Source: Cricetulus griseus
Taxonomy: Eukaryota > Chordata > Mammalia > Rodentia > Cricetidae
Length of the DNA: 64,000 bases
Direction: 5' to 3'
NCBI RefSeq assembly: GCF_003668045.3
Contig: NC_048598.1
Coordinates: 140,966,056 to 141,030,055 of the forward strand
The notes under the pieces were generated by a model. The model had not been told where the DNA came from and did no database searches. It saw only the letters and a program-made list of their open reading frames with translations. A program made the position numbers and the translations under genes. Positions within the stretch are counted from its first letter, which is position 1. Every line of letters begins with the position of its first letter. This document shows, piece after piece, positions 1 to 11,184 of this stretch.

Positions 1-1095
1 ACTCTATGGTAAAATGGCAAGCAATATTTGTCAACTGTCTAAGGAAGTATTTGGTGAAGCAGTGCCCATGTTCCTTACTGCCTCCATTTCCCCTCATCTA
101 TAGATGTCCTCTGCTTCTCATTCTTGAGGCATCTCTTTCTCAATGTTCTAACCTGAGCAATATTTCTACAATATTTCCCTTCAGGTTTTTAGAGCCTTTG
201 AAATATGAAAAAGTTGTTCTTTTTTCCTTTCGTTCAACTCTGTATCATATCTTTTATTTTTTCAGCACTGTAACTGCATTTCCTTTTCACTCAATTATAT
301 CTGATGTCATTTCTAGATAGACTCTGGGGCTGCCCCCATGGCCTTGTTCCTGCTAACACTCCTCTATGAAGTATTAGTTTCACACAAACAGATGAATACA
401 TGCACTTGTGAAACGTGGAGTTTTATGTTTTTAACTATGATCAGTTGAAGGTAATAGTTCTGCAGTCTCTGGTACTTCCTGAGTTCATAAGTTCTTTTGG
501 CTTTTAAAAGAACAAAACAAACAAATAAACAAAACCAATTTCTTGTTACTACTGTAATTTTGGTAGTAACTTCAAAGCTTTTCTCCAGAGCTTTGTCCCT
601 TATATGTGTTTCATCCTTTGTGTTTATCACATGCAGTGATTTTGTTACATTCATGATGAAAAGTTAGCATGAAATTAAGAAAGTTGCTTGAAGAAGTTAG
701 TGCTAGGAAGACACTGGGTCCACTGATGTCATAAAACTTCCTGCTCTGAGTATGGATCTCATTCACAACAGCATGGCACTACCTGAGCAGCAGAGTCATG
801 GGGCCTACTTAGGAAACCTGCACAGCCTGCACAGAACATGTGAAGGCTTGGAAAGTTTGGTACATTAAGATTTGCAAAGCAATAATCAGATTCTTATGTT
901 TCTGTGGACAAATGAATATTATGGATATATTTTTATCTGTAGCTCTGTCATCTACTTTTTCCTCTTTTAACTTTCTCAAACTCAGCTCTGTATATACTGA
1001 ATACTGGGTGAGGTTATCTAATGTTATTTCTATAAAACAAATCCGATGGGTCTTTTCATTTCTGATATAATTATTTATTATATATTGCCTAATTA
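1..1095. other. Unannotated A+T-rich noncoding DNA
   Basis: I recognise no repeat family, exon or RNA gene here. The open frames are short and lack similarity I can name, and no splice-bounded coding pattern is visible. It is probably intergenic or intronic unique sequence or repeats too old to recognise by eye. Confidence 0.4.
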
Positions 1096-1205
1096 ATCCT
1101 TCCTTACTTTTTTTCTTTCCTCCTTTGCTTTCGTCATTTGGTTTGTTTCGCATCCTTCCCTCCCTCCTTTCTTCCTTCTTCCTTTCTACCCTTTCTTTCA
1201 TTTTG
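1096..1205. repeat. Polypyrimidine (C/T-rich) tract
   Basis: Almost all bases on the + strand are C or T, with imperfect CCTT and TTTC units. It abuts an antisense B1-like relic on its right. Confidence 0.7.
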
Positions 1206-1212
1206 CTTTCTT

Positions 1213-1318
1213 GATTAAGATTGTCTCATTTTGTAACTCAGGCTGGCTTTGCACTTCTAACCTTCCTAATTCAGTTTCCTAGGTCTAAGATTTTAGGTGT
1301 GTACATTCTGCTTTCAGT
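1213..1318 (-). mobile_element. Old B1-like SINE relic, antisense
   Basis: On the + strand this reads as a decayed reverse complement of B1/7SL-derived SINE. The order is right: a 'gtctcattttgtaactcaggctgg'-like block for the B1 tail side, then 'cttctaaccttcctaattcag' where B1 has the coding-strand 'ctgaggcaggag' block, then 'taagattttaggtgtgtac' for the internal Pol III box side. Divergence is high, consistent with an old B1 or proto-B1 copy. Confidence 0.5.
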
Positions 1319-1760
1319 TTTTTAACAACTATAGTCAGCAAGTTTTTGTAGTATTCATCCATACATTAAACCTCCATTGACGATTAACACCTATCTATTG
1401 TGTGTTGCTAATTATCTCCTAATTTACAAATTGTAGCTACCAAACTGAGAGAATTTTAAAACTAGAATGAGATTAGGCATCATTAAGCTAAACTCTCCTC
1501 ACTATGCCTGCATATGGAATACTTTAAATGATTATTTTCTGGACACACTTTTTAAAGATACAAAGATTTTTTTAAATCAGTTTTTACAAGGAATCAATTT
1601 CACAAGGAAGCAAAAATTTCCCTCCATTCCAGAACAAAGTTTAAAACCAGTCAATGAAGCCCACCCTCTACACATTCTCTTGTTTCAATTTACTATTGTC
1701 CTTATGCCTCCCAGCCCTCAAAATGTGCCTCTGGTCCTGGATCTCACCAATTGACTGCAT
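1319..1760. other. Noncoding DNA, nothing recognised
   Basis: No repeat or coding signal that I can name. A 95-codon open frame overlaps it but has no recognisable domain. Confidence 0.4.
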
Positions 1761-1764
1761 AAAG

Positions 1765-1915
1765 TAGCATCTAGAGAGCTTTAAACATGCAGATGCCTGA
1801 GCTGCCAACTTACAGGCTCCAATCTGAGTGGGGTATGCCCCATGCTTTAGAGACTCTAAAGGCCCCCAGATGGCACTAAGTCAGTGGTGGACCTGAGAAA
1901 CACAACTCTGTGTAA
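1765..1915 (+). mobile_element. MER5A-like DNA transposon relic
   Basis: The segment carries the MER5A hallmarks in order: 'gagagctttaaa', then 'gatgcctgag', a central block, and a mirrored right half ending near 'gtggacctgagaa'. MER5A is a short nonautonomous hAT-Charlie element shared by placental mammals. The copy is strongly diverged, so the call rests on order and spacing rather than identity. Confidence 0.5.
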
Positions 1916-2162
1916 AGCTCAAATTTAAAGTGCAGAAAAAAAAAATGCTCAGAATTTTCTAAACATGAAATTCAATATAGGAATACTCTAAATTTGCAAA
2001 TTTCTCGATAACAGCTTCTCACCTTAGAACACAGATTTTGACACCTCTTTAGAAAACAAATGTTCTCTGTAAGAATGTTGTTTCCTTAATGAGCAAGAAA
2101 CCAAAAAATTCAAAATAAACATACAAGAATAAATCCTATAGATCTATTATCAGAAGTTCATC

Positions 2163-2164
<2 letters not shown>

Positions 2165-2215
<51 letters not shown>
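2165..2215. repeat. (TG)n microsatellite
   Basis: About 25 uninterrupted TG units. Confidence 0.98.
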
Positions 2216-2217
<2 letters not shown>

Positions 2218-2541
2218 GCAAGGTAGGCCTTGTGCTAAAGGCAGCATGTCCCATGATGTCCACAGAGCAAACAAATCAAGGCAGAGCAGCATGGCACCAC
2301 TGGGTTGTGGTCTGAAGCATCTCCTTCCCTCTGTCCCTTTGTAGACAGTGAACTCAGCATGTGAGGCTCTGCTGATAGTGCTGGGTTTAGGGGAACGGGA
2401 TCAACTTGCATAGATTTCCACTAAAAAGATCTCATCTTATCCCAATTTATAGGTTATACGGATGGTAGACTCAGGTTAGTTGGGACTACCTTACTCCAAT
2501 CACCTGGGACCAGAGGCATGGGAACCAAACCAACCTGCTTG
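2216..2541. other. Noncoding DNA between microsatellites
   Basis: No recognisable repeat or gene. Somewhat richer in G+C than the surroundings. Confidence 0.4.
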
Positions 2542-2690
2542 CCTTCCTTCCTTCCTTCCTTCCTTCCTTCCTTCCTTCCTTCCTTCCTTCCTTCCTTCCT
2601 TCCTTCCTTCCTTCTTTCCTGCCTCTCTTCCTTCTTCTCTTCCTTCCTTTCTTCCCTCCTTCCTTTTTTCCTTCCTCTCTCCCTCCCTCC
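2542..2690. repeat. (CCTT)n tetranucleotide microsatellite with degenerate C/T flank
   Basis: About 18 nearly perfect CCTT units to ~2614, then degenerate C/T-rich sequence to ~2690. Open frames here that encode Ser/Leu/Pro or Lys/Glu/Arg/Gly repeats are artefacts of the repeat. Confidence 0.97.
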
Positions 2691-3155
2691 ATCACTTTCT
2701 CCTGCCCCAGAAGTGCATCTTAAGACAAAAATATCGTAATAAAAAATTAAAAGATAGTATAATAGTAGACAAGTAAATTCCAATGGAATATATGCAAAGT
2801 ATCAACAATCTCTTAAATAATGCAGCTTTAGAATACTTCTTTTAAAAATGATTGACAGAAATCAAAGGAACAAAACAAGTCTATGATCATACTGACATAT
2901 TTTAACACATATCTCATGATAACTATAAGATAATTAAATGTAAGAAGTTAGCTTCTACAGTTAATTGAAATGCATTTTTAAATATATTAACTTCTAAAAG
3001 AAAGAACTAAGGTTCATGATGTTTTTTTAGAAAATTCTAATACAAATAATGAAATCCTAGAAAGCTGAAAAAAGAAAAAAATCCTACAATAAAACTTTTA
3101 GTTCTAAAAGCTTAATATGTGAATTTGTAAATATATTTATAAGAATGAAAGAAAA
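2691..3155. other. A+T-rich noncoding DNA
   Basis: No recognisable element. The sequence is rich in A and T with short A runs. Confidence 0.4.
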
Positions 3156-3337
3156 GCCGGGCATTGGTGGTGCACGCCTTTAATCCCAGCACTCAGGAGG
3201 CAGAGGCAGCCGGATTTCTGTGAGTTCAAGGCCACCCTGGTCTCCAGAGCGAGTGCCAGGATAGGCTCCAAAGCTACACAGAGAAACCCTGTCTTGAAAA
3301 ACCAAAAAAAAAAAAAAAAACCAAAAAAACAAAAAAA
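3156..3337 (+). mobile_element. B1 SINE, full-length
   Basis: Nearly complete B1 (7SL-derived SINE): GC-rich head, Pol III A box around 'tggtgcacgcctttaat', B box around 'gagttcaaggcc', the 'cacagagaaaccctgtct' end, then an A-rich tail broken by CC. The flanks carry near-identical direct repeats, 'atgaaagaaaa' before and 'atgaagaaaa' after, as expected for L1-driven insertion. Confidence 0.93.
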
Positions 3338-3589
3338 TGAAGAAAACAGTAGAAAAGCTTTAAAAGTTATTAAAGAAGGTACATTTAAAGCTCATCAGAA
3401 TTCTAATACTAAAATAAAGGAAGTCTAATATCAAAATTTTGTATTAACATTTGAACAAAATATTAGAATCTAGCAATATATCCCTTTGTGGTTTATTCGA
3501 TGTTTGAAAGTATCAAGTCATTAGAAAATGGAAAATTATCTTTAAAGGACTGTTATAAAAACAGAGATCAGAAATCATATCATATCATT

Positions 3590-4142
3590 GTGTCAATGGT
3601 TCTCATCACAAAAATCATTGAACCAGTGAGGCTGTGGAAGAAGTGACCCTTTATGTACTGCTATTATAAGCAAACGTTATTTCATTCAATGTTGAAAACA
3701 TCTAGAAGATTCCTAAGGACATTTACAATAAAAGTATCTATGATCCAATAAACTGTCTTCTGGATATACAACCAAAGGGAATTCAGTCCACATTCACTAC
3801 AACATGATTGACAAACCAAGGTATATAATCAGTGAAAATGTCCATCAATAAGTAAATAATCAAATGTGATATAGATTATTAACAAATATTTTTCAACAAT
3901 GAAGAAAATCATACTCTATCACCTGGGGCAATATGGGTAATTCTTGAAGATATTATGCTTCTTGAATTAATCCAGGTACAGAAAAACAGTTGCCAAACCA
4001 TCTAAGTACATGTGGAATCTCAGAAGTTGAATTTATAGTAGCGAAAGGAATAATGGCTATTAAGACTGAGAAAGGAGAAATGTTGCATAAATTTGAGCTA
4101 GACAGGAAGTGTTTTGGGATTTTACACAGCAAATTGTAAAAA
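3590..4142 (+). mobile_element. Old L1 (L1M-type) 3' region, sense
   Basis: The sequence follows the mammalian L1M ORF2-end/3' UTR pattern in order: 'ctggatataca' then 'aaagggaattcagtc', the 'catcaataagtaaataa' block, a 'gaagatattatgcttcttgaa' block, then 'ggtacagaaaaacag' and 'catgtggaatctcagaag'. Divergence is high. A B1 follows at once and then an oppositely oriented L1, so the true 3' end is lost or displaced. Confidence 0.7.
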
Positions 4143-4153
4143 GTCATTACTAA

Positions 4154-4311
4154 ACTAGGCAGTGGTGGTGCATACCTTTAATCCCAGCACTTGGGAGGTA
4201 GAGGCAAGCAGATCTCTGTGAGTTCAAGACCAACGTGGTCTACATGAGCTGTTTCCAGGACAGCTTCTAAAGCTACAGAGAAACCCTGTGTCAAAAAAGA
4301 AAAAAAAATGT
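4154..4311 (+). mobile_element. B1 SINE with exact target-site duplication
   Basis: B1 with internal promoter boxes and an A-rich tail. It is flanked by the 11-bp direct repeat GTCATTACTAA at 4143-4153 and 4312-4322, identical on both sides. It inserted at the boundary between a sense L1M fragment and an antisense L1 fragment. Confidence 0.93.
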
Positions 4312-4324
4312 GTCATTACTAATA

Positions 4325-5070
4325 TCTATGTCAGAATTAAGTGTATTTACCATATATGTCTTTTAGGTCCATTTAATTTATATTATCTCCAGAGCTTCTG
4401 TATTTAAGTTTTGTCTAGGGACCTGTCTATTAATGAAAGTATACTCTTAAGGACACCTATTGTCACTGTGTTGGGGTTGATACATGACATTAGATGTAAT
4501 ATTTCTTTTATGGAAAAAAAAGATTCCCTTATGTTGCTGTATAAATTCTTAAATTGCTATATCCTTTTAGATTTTTCTTTTACATGTCCTTCACTATCTC
4601 TTTCTTTTGAAGTCAGCTTTGTCAGATGTTAAAATAGCTACATTTGCTTACTTCTGGGTTCCATTTCTTGGAATACCATTAACCACACCTACCCTAAGGT
4701 GGTATCTGTCATGGGTGGTGAGGTGTGTTTCTTGGAAGCAATAGATATGTCTTTTTTATCTTTTTTGGGTGGTGGGGGGCGTGGAAAATATTAGTATTGA
4801 GAGTTGTTTCTTAAGAGTGTTTATTAATTCCTGTTATTTTGTAATTGTGATGTTGTTTCTTAAAGCTCCTTTGTTTAAATGTTTTGTTAACTGTTATCTA
4901 CTCTTTGTTTCTTTTTGGGTGTAAATAACCTCTTCAGACCAAAGTTTTCCCTCTCGTGTCTTCTTTAGAGACAAATTGAAGAAAACATAATTTTCTCAAA
5001 CTTGTTTTTCTTATGAAATGCTTTTCTTTCTCCTTCATTTATAACTGGTAGTTTTCCTGGGTATTTGAAA
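4325..5070 (-). mobile_element. Antisense L1 fragment (start of ORF2, endonuclease region)
   Basis: On the + strand the text matches the reverse complement of rodent L1 around the ORF1-ORF2 junction and endonuclease domain. Landmarks are 'cttttaggtccatttaat', 'gacctgtctattaatga', 'gtcagatgttaaaatagcta', 'gaggtgtgtttcttgga', 'tgattcctgttattttg'-like text and 'gtaaataacctcttcagac'. It ends where the CTG/AAT microsatellite begins. Many indels and stops show it is not coding. Confidence 0.8.
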
Positions 5071-5071
5071 G

Positions 5072-5072
<1 letters not shown>

Positions 5073-5160
<88 letters not shown>
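5073..5160. repeat. Compound trinucleotide microsatellite (CTG)n-(ATA)n
   Basis: About 13-14 perfect CTG units (5073-5113) abut about 15 ATA/AAT units (5114-5160). It lies exactly at the end of an antisense L1 fragment. Frames through it give Ser or Ile homopolymers on the minus strand and are not genes. Confidence 0.98.
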
Positions 5161-5161
<1 letters not shown>

Positions 5162-6389
5162 TTCAACTTGAAGAGAGGAACAGAAATGTCTCTAACAAAT
5201 AAGTTATAGAAGGTAAAACTATTATGATTTGACTCTTGTATGCTACATGTACATTTGATACACAAGCTTAAGCTAGTGTGGCAGTCACAAATTTGTGCCA
5301 GGATTACAATGAATCGATATAAGAAAAAAACTGATCTGAAATACAAAAATTAGTATAAATGATTTTTAAACATCGAGTAAGTGAATGGATATCTATCAAT
5401 TTATTTTCTTTGCATTATTTTCATATTTCAAAATTCTGTATTACTCTATAAATTTGATACCATTGTGATATGTCAGTTAAACAATAGAAACTTTAAAACT
5501 TATTTTGCTATATTAATGAAACAAGAGAAATTCATTATTGTTTCAATGGCTGCAGAGAAATACATATAGTTATTTCTCAGACATGACATGACCTCACAGC
5601 AGATAGTATATATTATGTATATTTTCACTCAGATAAGTAACACATCATTTACTGTAACCTAAAACTACACAAAACCACTGAACATGGCCTCTGAAAGAAA
5701 TGGGACCAAACAAAAATTTCAGTTCCTTTTACTTGTCCTCAAAGCTCTAATGGAAGTCTGAACAACAGCAATGAGGCAAGACACAAACATGTTATAAAAG
5801 ATTAGGAAATAATCAAAAGTTATGATTCTTAATTACACAGTCTACTGAAGAAGAATATTCACAGAAATATATGGATAACACCCCAATCAGCAGGATTTCT
5901 TTATTCTTCTACTGACAAGGAAATGGTGAAGGGTAAGTGTATAATTTTAATGACACAAAAGATACAAAACTTAAATTACTGGGAAGAAACCTAACATAAT
6001 TGTGAAATAAGTATACTCAAAAGTTGTAAATATTGTTTAGAAGAATAAAGATATATCTAAATCCAATGATTTAAAATTTGTTTGATAGAAGGTGATACAC
6101 CATATGATAATTAAATGTTCCATAATGAGAAGAAATAGAAGGAACCAGTCTTGTTTAACTATGATCACTTATTTTGTCAGTTTCATACATATATATAGTA
6201 TATAGTGATGATAATTTATTTTTTAATATTCTCAGTTTTAATGATCAATGTGCCTTCTCTTATATCCTTGCCTTTCTATCTTCATAGTATTCTTTTTTTC
6301 TATGCAGATCTTGAACAAATAGACACAGTTGCATGGTATTCATTATAAAAAAAGGGTGTGTTACACCCACAAGACATAAGTTCTTAACT
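5161..6389. other. A+T-rich noncoding DNA, possible L1 ORF2 traces
   Basis: No gene is visible. Around 5940-6060 the order 'aaattactgggaagaaacctaac' to 'gaagaataaagatat' faintly resembles a sense L1 ORF2 segment, too weak to call separately. Confidence 0.35.
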
Positions 6390-6835
6390 CTTCTCTCCAT
6401 CTTCTAGGTTTTATAGTCTTAGTGTTTCCCTTTTCCAAAACGTTCCTTGGGTCTTAGAGAGGATGTTATAGATGTCCTTTTTAGTGGTGATCATTCAACC
6501 CTCAGTACTTTTCAGCTTTTTGAGCGGTAATGAATCTCATCATTAATCAATATTCTGTGCAAAAATAAGTTTCTCTGATCAAAGCTGAGAACAGCCCTAA
6601 CCTTTGGATATTGCGTTAGTTTGACTACATAAATGACAGTAGTAAATAACCTTCATTGCCTGCCAGGTAGTTTACAGTACCATGAAAAAATTCCCTTCCA
6701 TAGAGCAGGCCTCATAATCCAGTCAGAATGCAGTTGGTTGTCCCCAAATAAGTCATATCACCATTATACCAGTGAACATAATGCCCAGCTATTCAGTATT
6801 ATAGCACAGTACAGTACCCATATCTGGGTCAAAAA
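6390..6835 (-). mobile_element. Antisense rodent L1 3' UTR fragment
   Basis: The + strand shows the reverse-complement landmarks of Lx-type L1 3' UTRs: 'tttctctgatcaaagctgag', 'gcaggcctcataatccagt', 'ttggttgtccccaaataag' and 'accattataccagtgaaca'. The same landmark series recurs at 18.5-18.8 kb and 53.1-53.3 kb, which supports a shared family. Confidence 0.6.
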
Positions 6836-6964
6836 GCTGGTATTTATTCTTTTGAAAATGTGTACACTTCATTTTTATAAGAAAGCTTGGATGTGAATAT
6901 CCACTGACAAAAATAGGCAAGCTTTGATACAATTACACAGCAACACTATTCAGCAAGGAGAAGT

Positions 6965-6990
6965 AAAAAAAAAAAAAAAAAAAAAAAAAA
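6965..6990 (+). repeat. Poly(A) tract
   Basis: 26 consecutive A. It may be the tail of a retrotransposed insert, but I could not identify the body upstream. Confidence 0.9.
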
Positions 6991-7052
6991 CACAGGTACA
7001 AACTAACAACTAGTTTAGTTTTTAGTTTTTTTAGTTTTTATTAGTTTTAGCT

Positions 7053-7436
7053 TGCACTGGTTAGTTTTTGACACAAACTAGCGTCAATTGGTAAGAGTGA
7101 AGCTCAGTTGAGGAATTGCCTTCACCAGATTAGCCTATGGTACATTTTTTTTAATGAATGTTCAATGTGGGGTTGCCAGGCTCACTCTGGGCAGGTGATC
7201 ATGATCTTGGGTTGTAAAAGAAAGAAAGCAGAACAAGACAGAATGGAATCATTAAACAACATTCCTTTGTTCCTTGCATCAGTATCTTTCCTTCAGTTTC
7301 CAAACTTAGGCTATTGTCATGGCTTCCCTCGCTGATGCACTGTGACCTCTACATGTGTGTCTCATAAACCTTTCGTCCCCTGTGTTAGTTTTGGTGACTG
7401 GGTTTAATCGAAGCAAGAGAAAAACAAACTAATGCA
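7053..7436 (+). mobile_element. ERVL/MaLR-like solo LTR relic
   Basis: It starts TG and ends CA. It has the block 'gttagtttttgacacaaact' near the left end, 'ctcagttgaggaattgcctt', 'gcttccctcgctgatgcactgtg' and an AATAAA-like region 'cataaaccttt' near the right end. The same order appears at 8.05-8.45 and 22.4-22.8 kb and, reversed, at 11.2-12.5 kb. The family name is not assigned, and I see no convincing target duplication at this copy. Confidence 0.6.
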
Positions 7437-7629
7437 ATGCTTGTCACATGAATTTCAAAAAATAGGCAAAACAGGGGCAAAATTCATAAGTTTTTGTCTT
7501 AACTTAGTAAGGGTTTGTCTCTGGGAGTGGACTTTCTCTGGAAACGAAATGACAAAATTATCAAACTACATCAAACTGAACATTTAACATGAATGTAATT
7601 TTAATATGTATAAAATGTGACTGAATGTA

Positions 7630-7755
7630 GCAAGGAATGGTGAATGTTGCACTTGGCCATCCCAGTACTTGAGAGGCAGAGATAGGAGAATTGTGAGTTC
7701 CAGGACAGCCTGTGTTAATTAGTAAGACCTTGTTTAAAACAGTGAAATAAAAGAG
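7630..7755 (+). mobile_element. Old B1-like SINE relic
   Basis: Decayed B1 order: 'ccatcccagtacttgagagg', 'cagagataggagaattg', 'gagttccaggacagcctg', then a short A-rich tail. Confidence 0.6.
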
Positions 7756-8045
7756 TTCCAAAAAGACTGAAATCTAATTATTAAGTATAAACATGACACA
7801 CAGAGATAATGAATAATTTATGCATAAACATACAATTGTATAAGTAACCTAAACAATAATTTTTAGAATGTGCAAAGAAGATTCTCCATGCTTGTACAGA
7901 AAGCATACCTTCAAGAACTGAACACTAAAATCATAGTTTTTTCTTCAAAAATAACTAAATTTTAAATGGAAACAGATGACTAAAATTCTCAAGCATGGTC
8001 CATGTAATCCACAGGAAGAATACAACAGCAGATATAAATTTTCCT

Positions 8046-8450
8046 TGTGAGGGTTTCACTTTAGTCTTTTTTTTTTTTTTTACCAACTTGACATAAGCTA
8101 GAGTCATCTGAGAAGAAATGTCACAATTAAGGAGATGCCAACATCAGATTTCCTGTAGGTATGTCTGTATGGTTTTTCTTAATTAATGATAGATGTGGTA
8201 AGACCTAACCACTGTAGAGTGAACCATCCCTGGGGAGGTTGTCCTTGGAGGTAATAGAAAGGAACGTAAATGTGACCATGAGGACTGACCCTAAGCAGTG
8301 TTCCTTAAGTTCCTGCTGCAGGTTCCTAGTTGAGTTCTTGCTCTGACTTCCCTCACTGATGGACTATAAGATTTATGACAGAAACACTTTTCTACCCAAT
8401 TTTATTTCTGTCAAAGTGTTTATGAAAGCAGTAGAAACAAAATTAATACA
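8046..8450 (+). mobile_element. ERVL/MaLR-like solo LTR relic
   Basis: It begins TGTG and ends AATACA. It contains 'caacttgacataagctagag', 'tgatagatgtggtaagacc', 'gttgagttcttgctctgact' and 'ccctcactgatggactataa', collinear with the copies at 7.1 and 22.4 kb. A T run interrupts the left end. The flanking pentamers do not match, so the ends are approximate. Confidence 0.65.
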
Positions 8451-9764
8451 TAGATTTCAAAAACTTGAAACAAATGCTGAACACTGTATACATGGATCTA
8501 CATGACCTTGTTGTAAACGGATGTTAAGGTTGGAAGAACAGATGAGAAGAAGATGGCAAAATAAGCAACTTAAGAAAAACAAGTAGTTTATTTTCATACC
8601 AAAGAAACATTTCAAAATGTAGTACATTCAGCCTAAAATGACGAGAAGAGAAGATATGGATGATGAAGGACAATGTAATGGTTTTGGAAATAGTCATCAA
8701 AGAGGACATCAAAACTAAAATCTGAAACTATGAGTAGACAAACTATTAATTAAGTGCAGGTCAGAATCACTGAGAAAGAAGACAAAAAGAAGCAAGTGGT
8801 AACAGGGGTGAAAATTAGCCCATTGGTCATGAATTTTCAAATATTGAATATGTATGGAATTATGAGTTTGCACCCACACATAGTTAAACACATACATTAG
8901 ATTGAGTCCCAAAGAGGCAAAGACATTAAACCTGACTGCAGGTAATAAACAATCTAGGTGCATTTTGTTTTCTTGTCTTAATTACTCCAGTTAGAAACTC
9001 AACTTGATTGTTAAAGCCACAACACATTTCAGAACATTTTAGAAGACTTAGGCGAACTTTTTATTTTCTTACTGGAAAAGACAAAATTATAACTGGGCTT
9101 TCCATAAAGGCTGTGGGAATACTGACAATTTCATTTCATTCCTCATTTAATGATGTGCTTATCATAAAAAGATATTTAATTTAAGCAAAAGTGCTTTGCA
9201 TATTATTTAAATACAATTAATTGTACAATTGCCTAGTGGATGTCAGTGGTTACAGTTTCCAAACTTTAGTATTAAACATTTGTTTTGCCAGTACTTTGCA
9301 ATAATATCATAAAATTCAAGGTATTGACTTGAGAACCTGCTTGCTGTTTCTTTTTTGTTTTCTTGCCTAATGCAAACTCACAGTCTGAGTATGGAGTTAC
9401 ATTATTTATACATAAATTTGTATATATTAATTATATATTCCCATTCATCTCAAACTGTGCTTTGAATTTCCTCATTATTTCTCCTTTAGAACCATATTTT
9501 TATTGGATGACTCTTAATTAATTTACAAACAGTAGAATTTCCAAAATGTCCTTTTATTAATGATATCTTGGTTCACTGCAATAGAGAATATATTCAGCAT
9601 AATTTCTATACTTTTAATTCTCTTGAGCTAGACAATCCTTCCAGACCGTCCCACGACAGAGTAGAATATACTACAGATATGAATTAAATCTAATTGTTTT
9701 ATAGCATCAAAATCTTTATTTCCTTGATTACTTCTTAATACAATGCCCATTATTGAAAGTGAAG
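8451..9764. other. Noncoding DNA, nothing recognised
   Basis: About 1.3 kb of A+T-rich sequence with short open frames only. Confidence 0.4.
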
Positions 9765-9865
9765 TACTGGATCTGGTGGTATATGCTTTAATTTCAGCAC
9801 TTCGGAGGTAGAAGAAGGCAGATCTCTGAGTTTAAGTTCTATGTCAGGCAGGAATACATAGTGGA
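9765..9865 (+). mobile_element. Old B1-like SINE relic
   Basis: B1 left half in order: 'ctggtggtatatgctttaat', 'ttcagcacttcggaggtag', 'aaggcagatctctgagttta'. The tail is not clear. Confidence 0.65.
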
Positions 9866-10100
9866 TGAAAAGTAGTTTGATATTGATGTAACAACCATCT
9901 GTTGTTTGGTTCTTTCTTTGGATATATTTTACTTGTATTTTTATTGCCTATTTTCTCTGCAATACTAGTTTTTCCACAATTCTAATAGATTTTGCTGATT
10001 ATAATTTCAAGTTCTGTTTTTCACTGTATATGATTATCATGTCTCCCAGATTAAGTAACCTTTAACCGTTGTAAATTGTCTTTAAGTATCTCTAAAATCT

Positions 10101-10104
<4 letters not shown>

Positions 10105-10174
<70 letters not shown>
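10105..10174. repeat. Compound (CT)n(GT)n microsatellite
   Basis: 20 CT units followed directly by about 15 GT units. Its reverse complement is (AC)n(AG)n, the same arrangement seen at 33.2, 34.4 and 52.3 kb. Confidence 0.98.
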
Positions 10175-10177
<3 letters not shown>

Positions 10178-10315
10178 TGTGTATTTACTTACCAGTCCCC
10201 AATGGCTCTGTTTGATTGCTTTTTACATAATAATTTTTCCATTTTTTCCTTTTAACAGGGAAAGTATCTTAACTTACAGTTCCTTATCCTTGTGTGTCAG
10301 GTTTTCACCTTTATT

Positions 10316-10488
10316 TTTTCCTTTTTTATTTTTATTTTTATTAATATTTTATTTTAATTAGAAAGACTATTTTACATGTCAATCTCAGTTCCCTCTCCCT
10401 CCCCTCCTCCCCTACACCCTCAACCAACATCCTACCCATCCAAAACCCTCTCTGCTCCCCAGGGAGATTGAGGCCCTCCCCACTGTGC
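10316..10488 (-). mobile_element. Short antisense L1 3' end (cricetid type)
   Basis: A T-rich tail, then the reverse complement of the L1 3' terminus that also ends the copies at 11.5-12.4, 20.0-21.6 and 59.0-59.6 kb: 'ttacatgtcaatctcagtt', 'ccctctccctcccctcctcc', 'ctctgctccccagggagatt'. About 150 bases of L1 are present, so it is very heavily 5' truncated. Confidence 0.85.
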
Positions 10489-11184
10489 AATTGGATTATT
10501 TATTTTCTTATTGTGAGAAACTACCATTTGATTCAGGTTACTTAATCTATTCAGAAATAAATTATACTTAGTTCATATGGCTGCGTTTAAACATGTTTTG
10601 AGTTTTATGTATTTCTCCTACTTAAAAATTTTGTAAGTGTGTATTTATTTTATAATCAAATGAAGGACACTTGTGGGTGAAGTATTTTTGGTCTTTTCTC
10701 ACTTCTTTTGGTGCTCCCACTATGCAGATGCCAGTATGTTTAATAATGTTTCACACTTTCCTAACACTTTTATAAATTTCTTTCTGTCTTATTTTTATTA
10801 ATGGAATCTCATATCCACTGCTCAGTGTTCATATTTTCTTTTTCATATTCTCTTTTTGATTTGCTATTTACTTCTCTAGGGCCTAGCCTTATTTAGTTAT
10901 TTGAACATGATCGTAACAATTATTTCAATGTCTTTTTGTACTAATTCTATTATCTGGTTTTTAGAGCTGAATTCTATATTCTGGCTTTTTACATGCATGC
11001 AGGTGAAGCTTTCCTATATATTTGAATGTCTCACATTTCATCACAAACTAGATATTTAATGATAGACAATTGAGATACTAGCTGTTGCTCCTCCTCTCTA
11101 GTAAACAGCTGTTGTTTTCTCAACAAGTTTATTTATTTAGAGATGTAGTAGAATCAAATATCAGAGTCTATTTCCTTAACTGAG

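Larger units (their letters stand above)
9885..11150 (-). mobile_element. Antisense old L1M-type 3' region, interrupted
   Basis: The + strand reads like the reverse complement of an L1M 3' UTR: a T-rich stretch with 'gtgggtgaagtatttttggt', 'ggtgctcccactatgcagat', 'ttctttctgtcttattttta', 'cttactgctcagtgttcat'-like text and 'ctggctttttacatgcatgc'. A CT/GT microsatellite and a younger L1 3' end sit inside it. Individual boundaries are uncertain. Confidence 0.45.

Noticed and set aside
2454..2783. Low-complexity open frames over the CCTT repeat
   Set aside because: They translate the tetranucleotide repeat into Ser-Phe-Leu-Pro or Lys-Glu-Gly-Arg cycles on both strands, as expected from microsatellite sequence.
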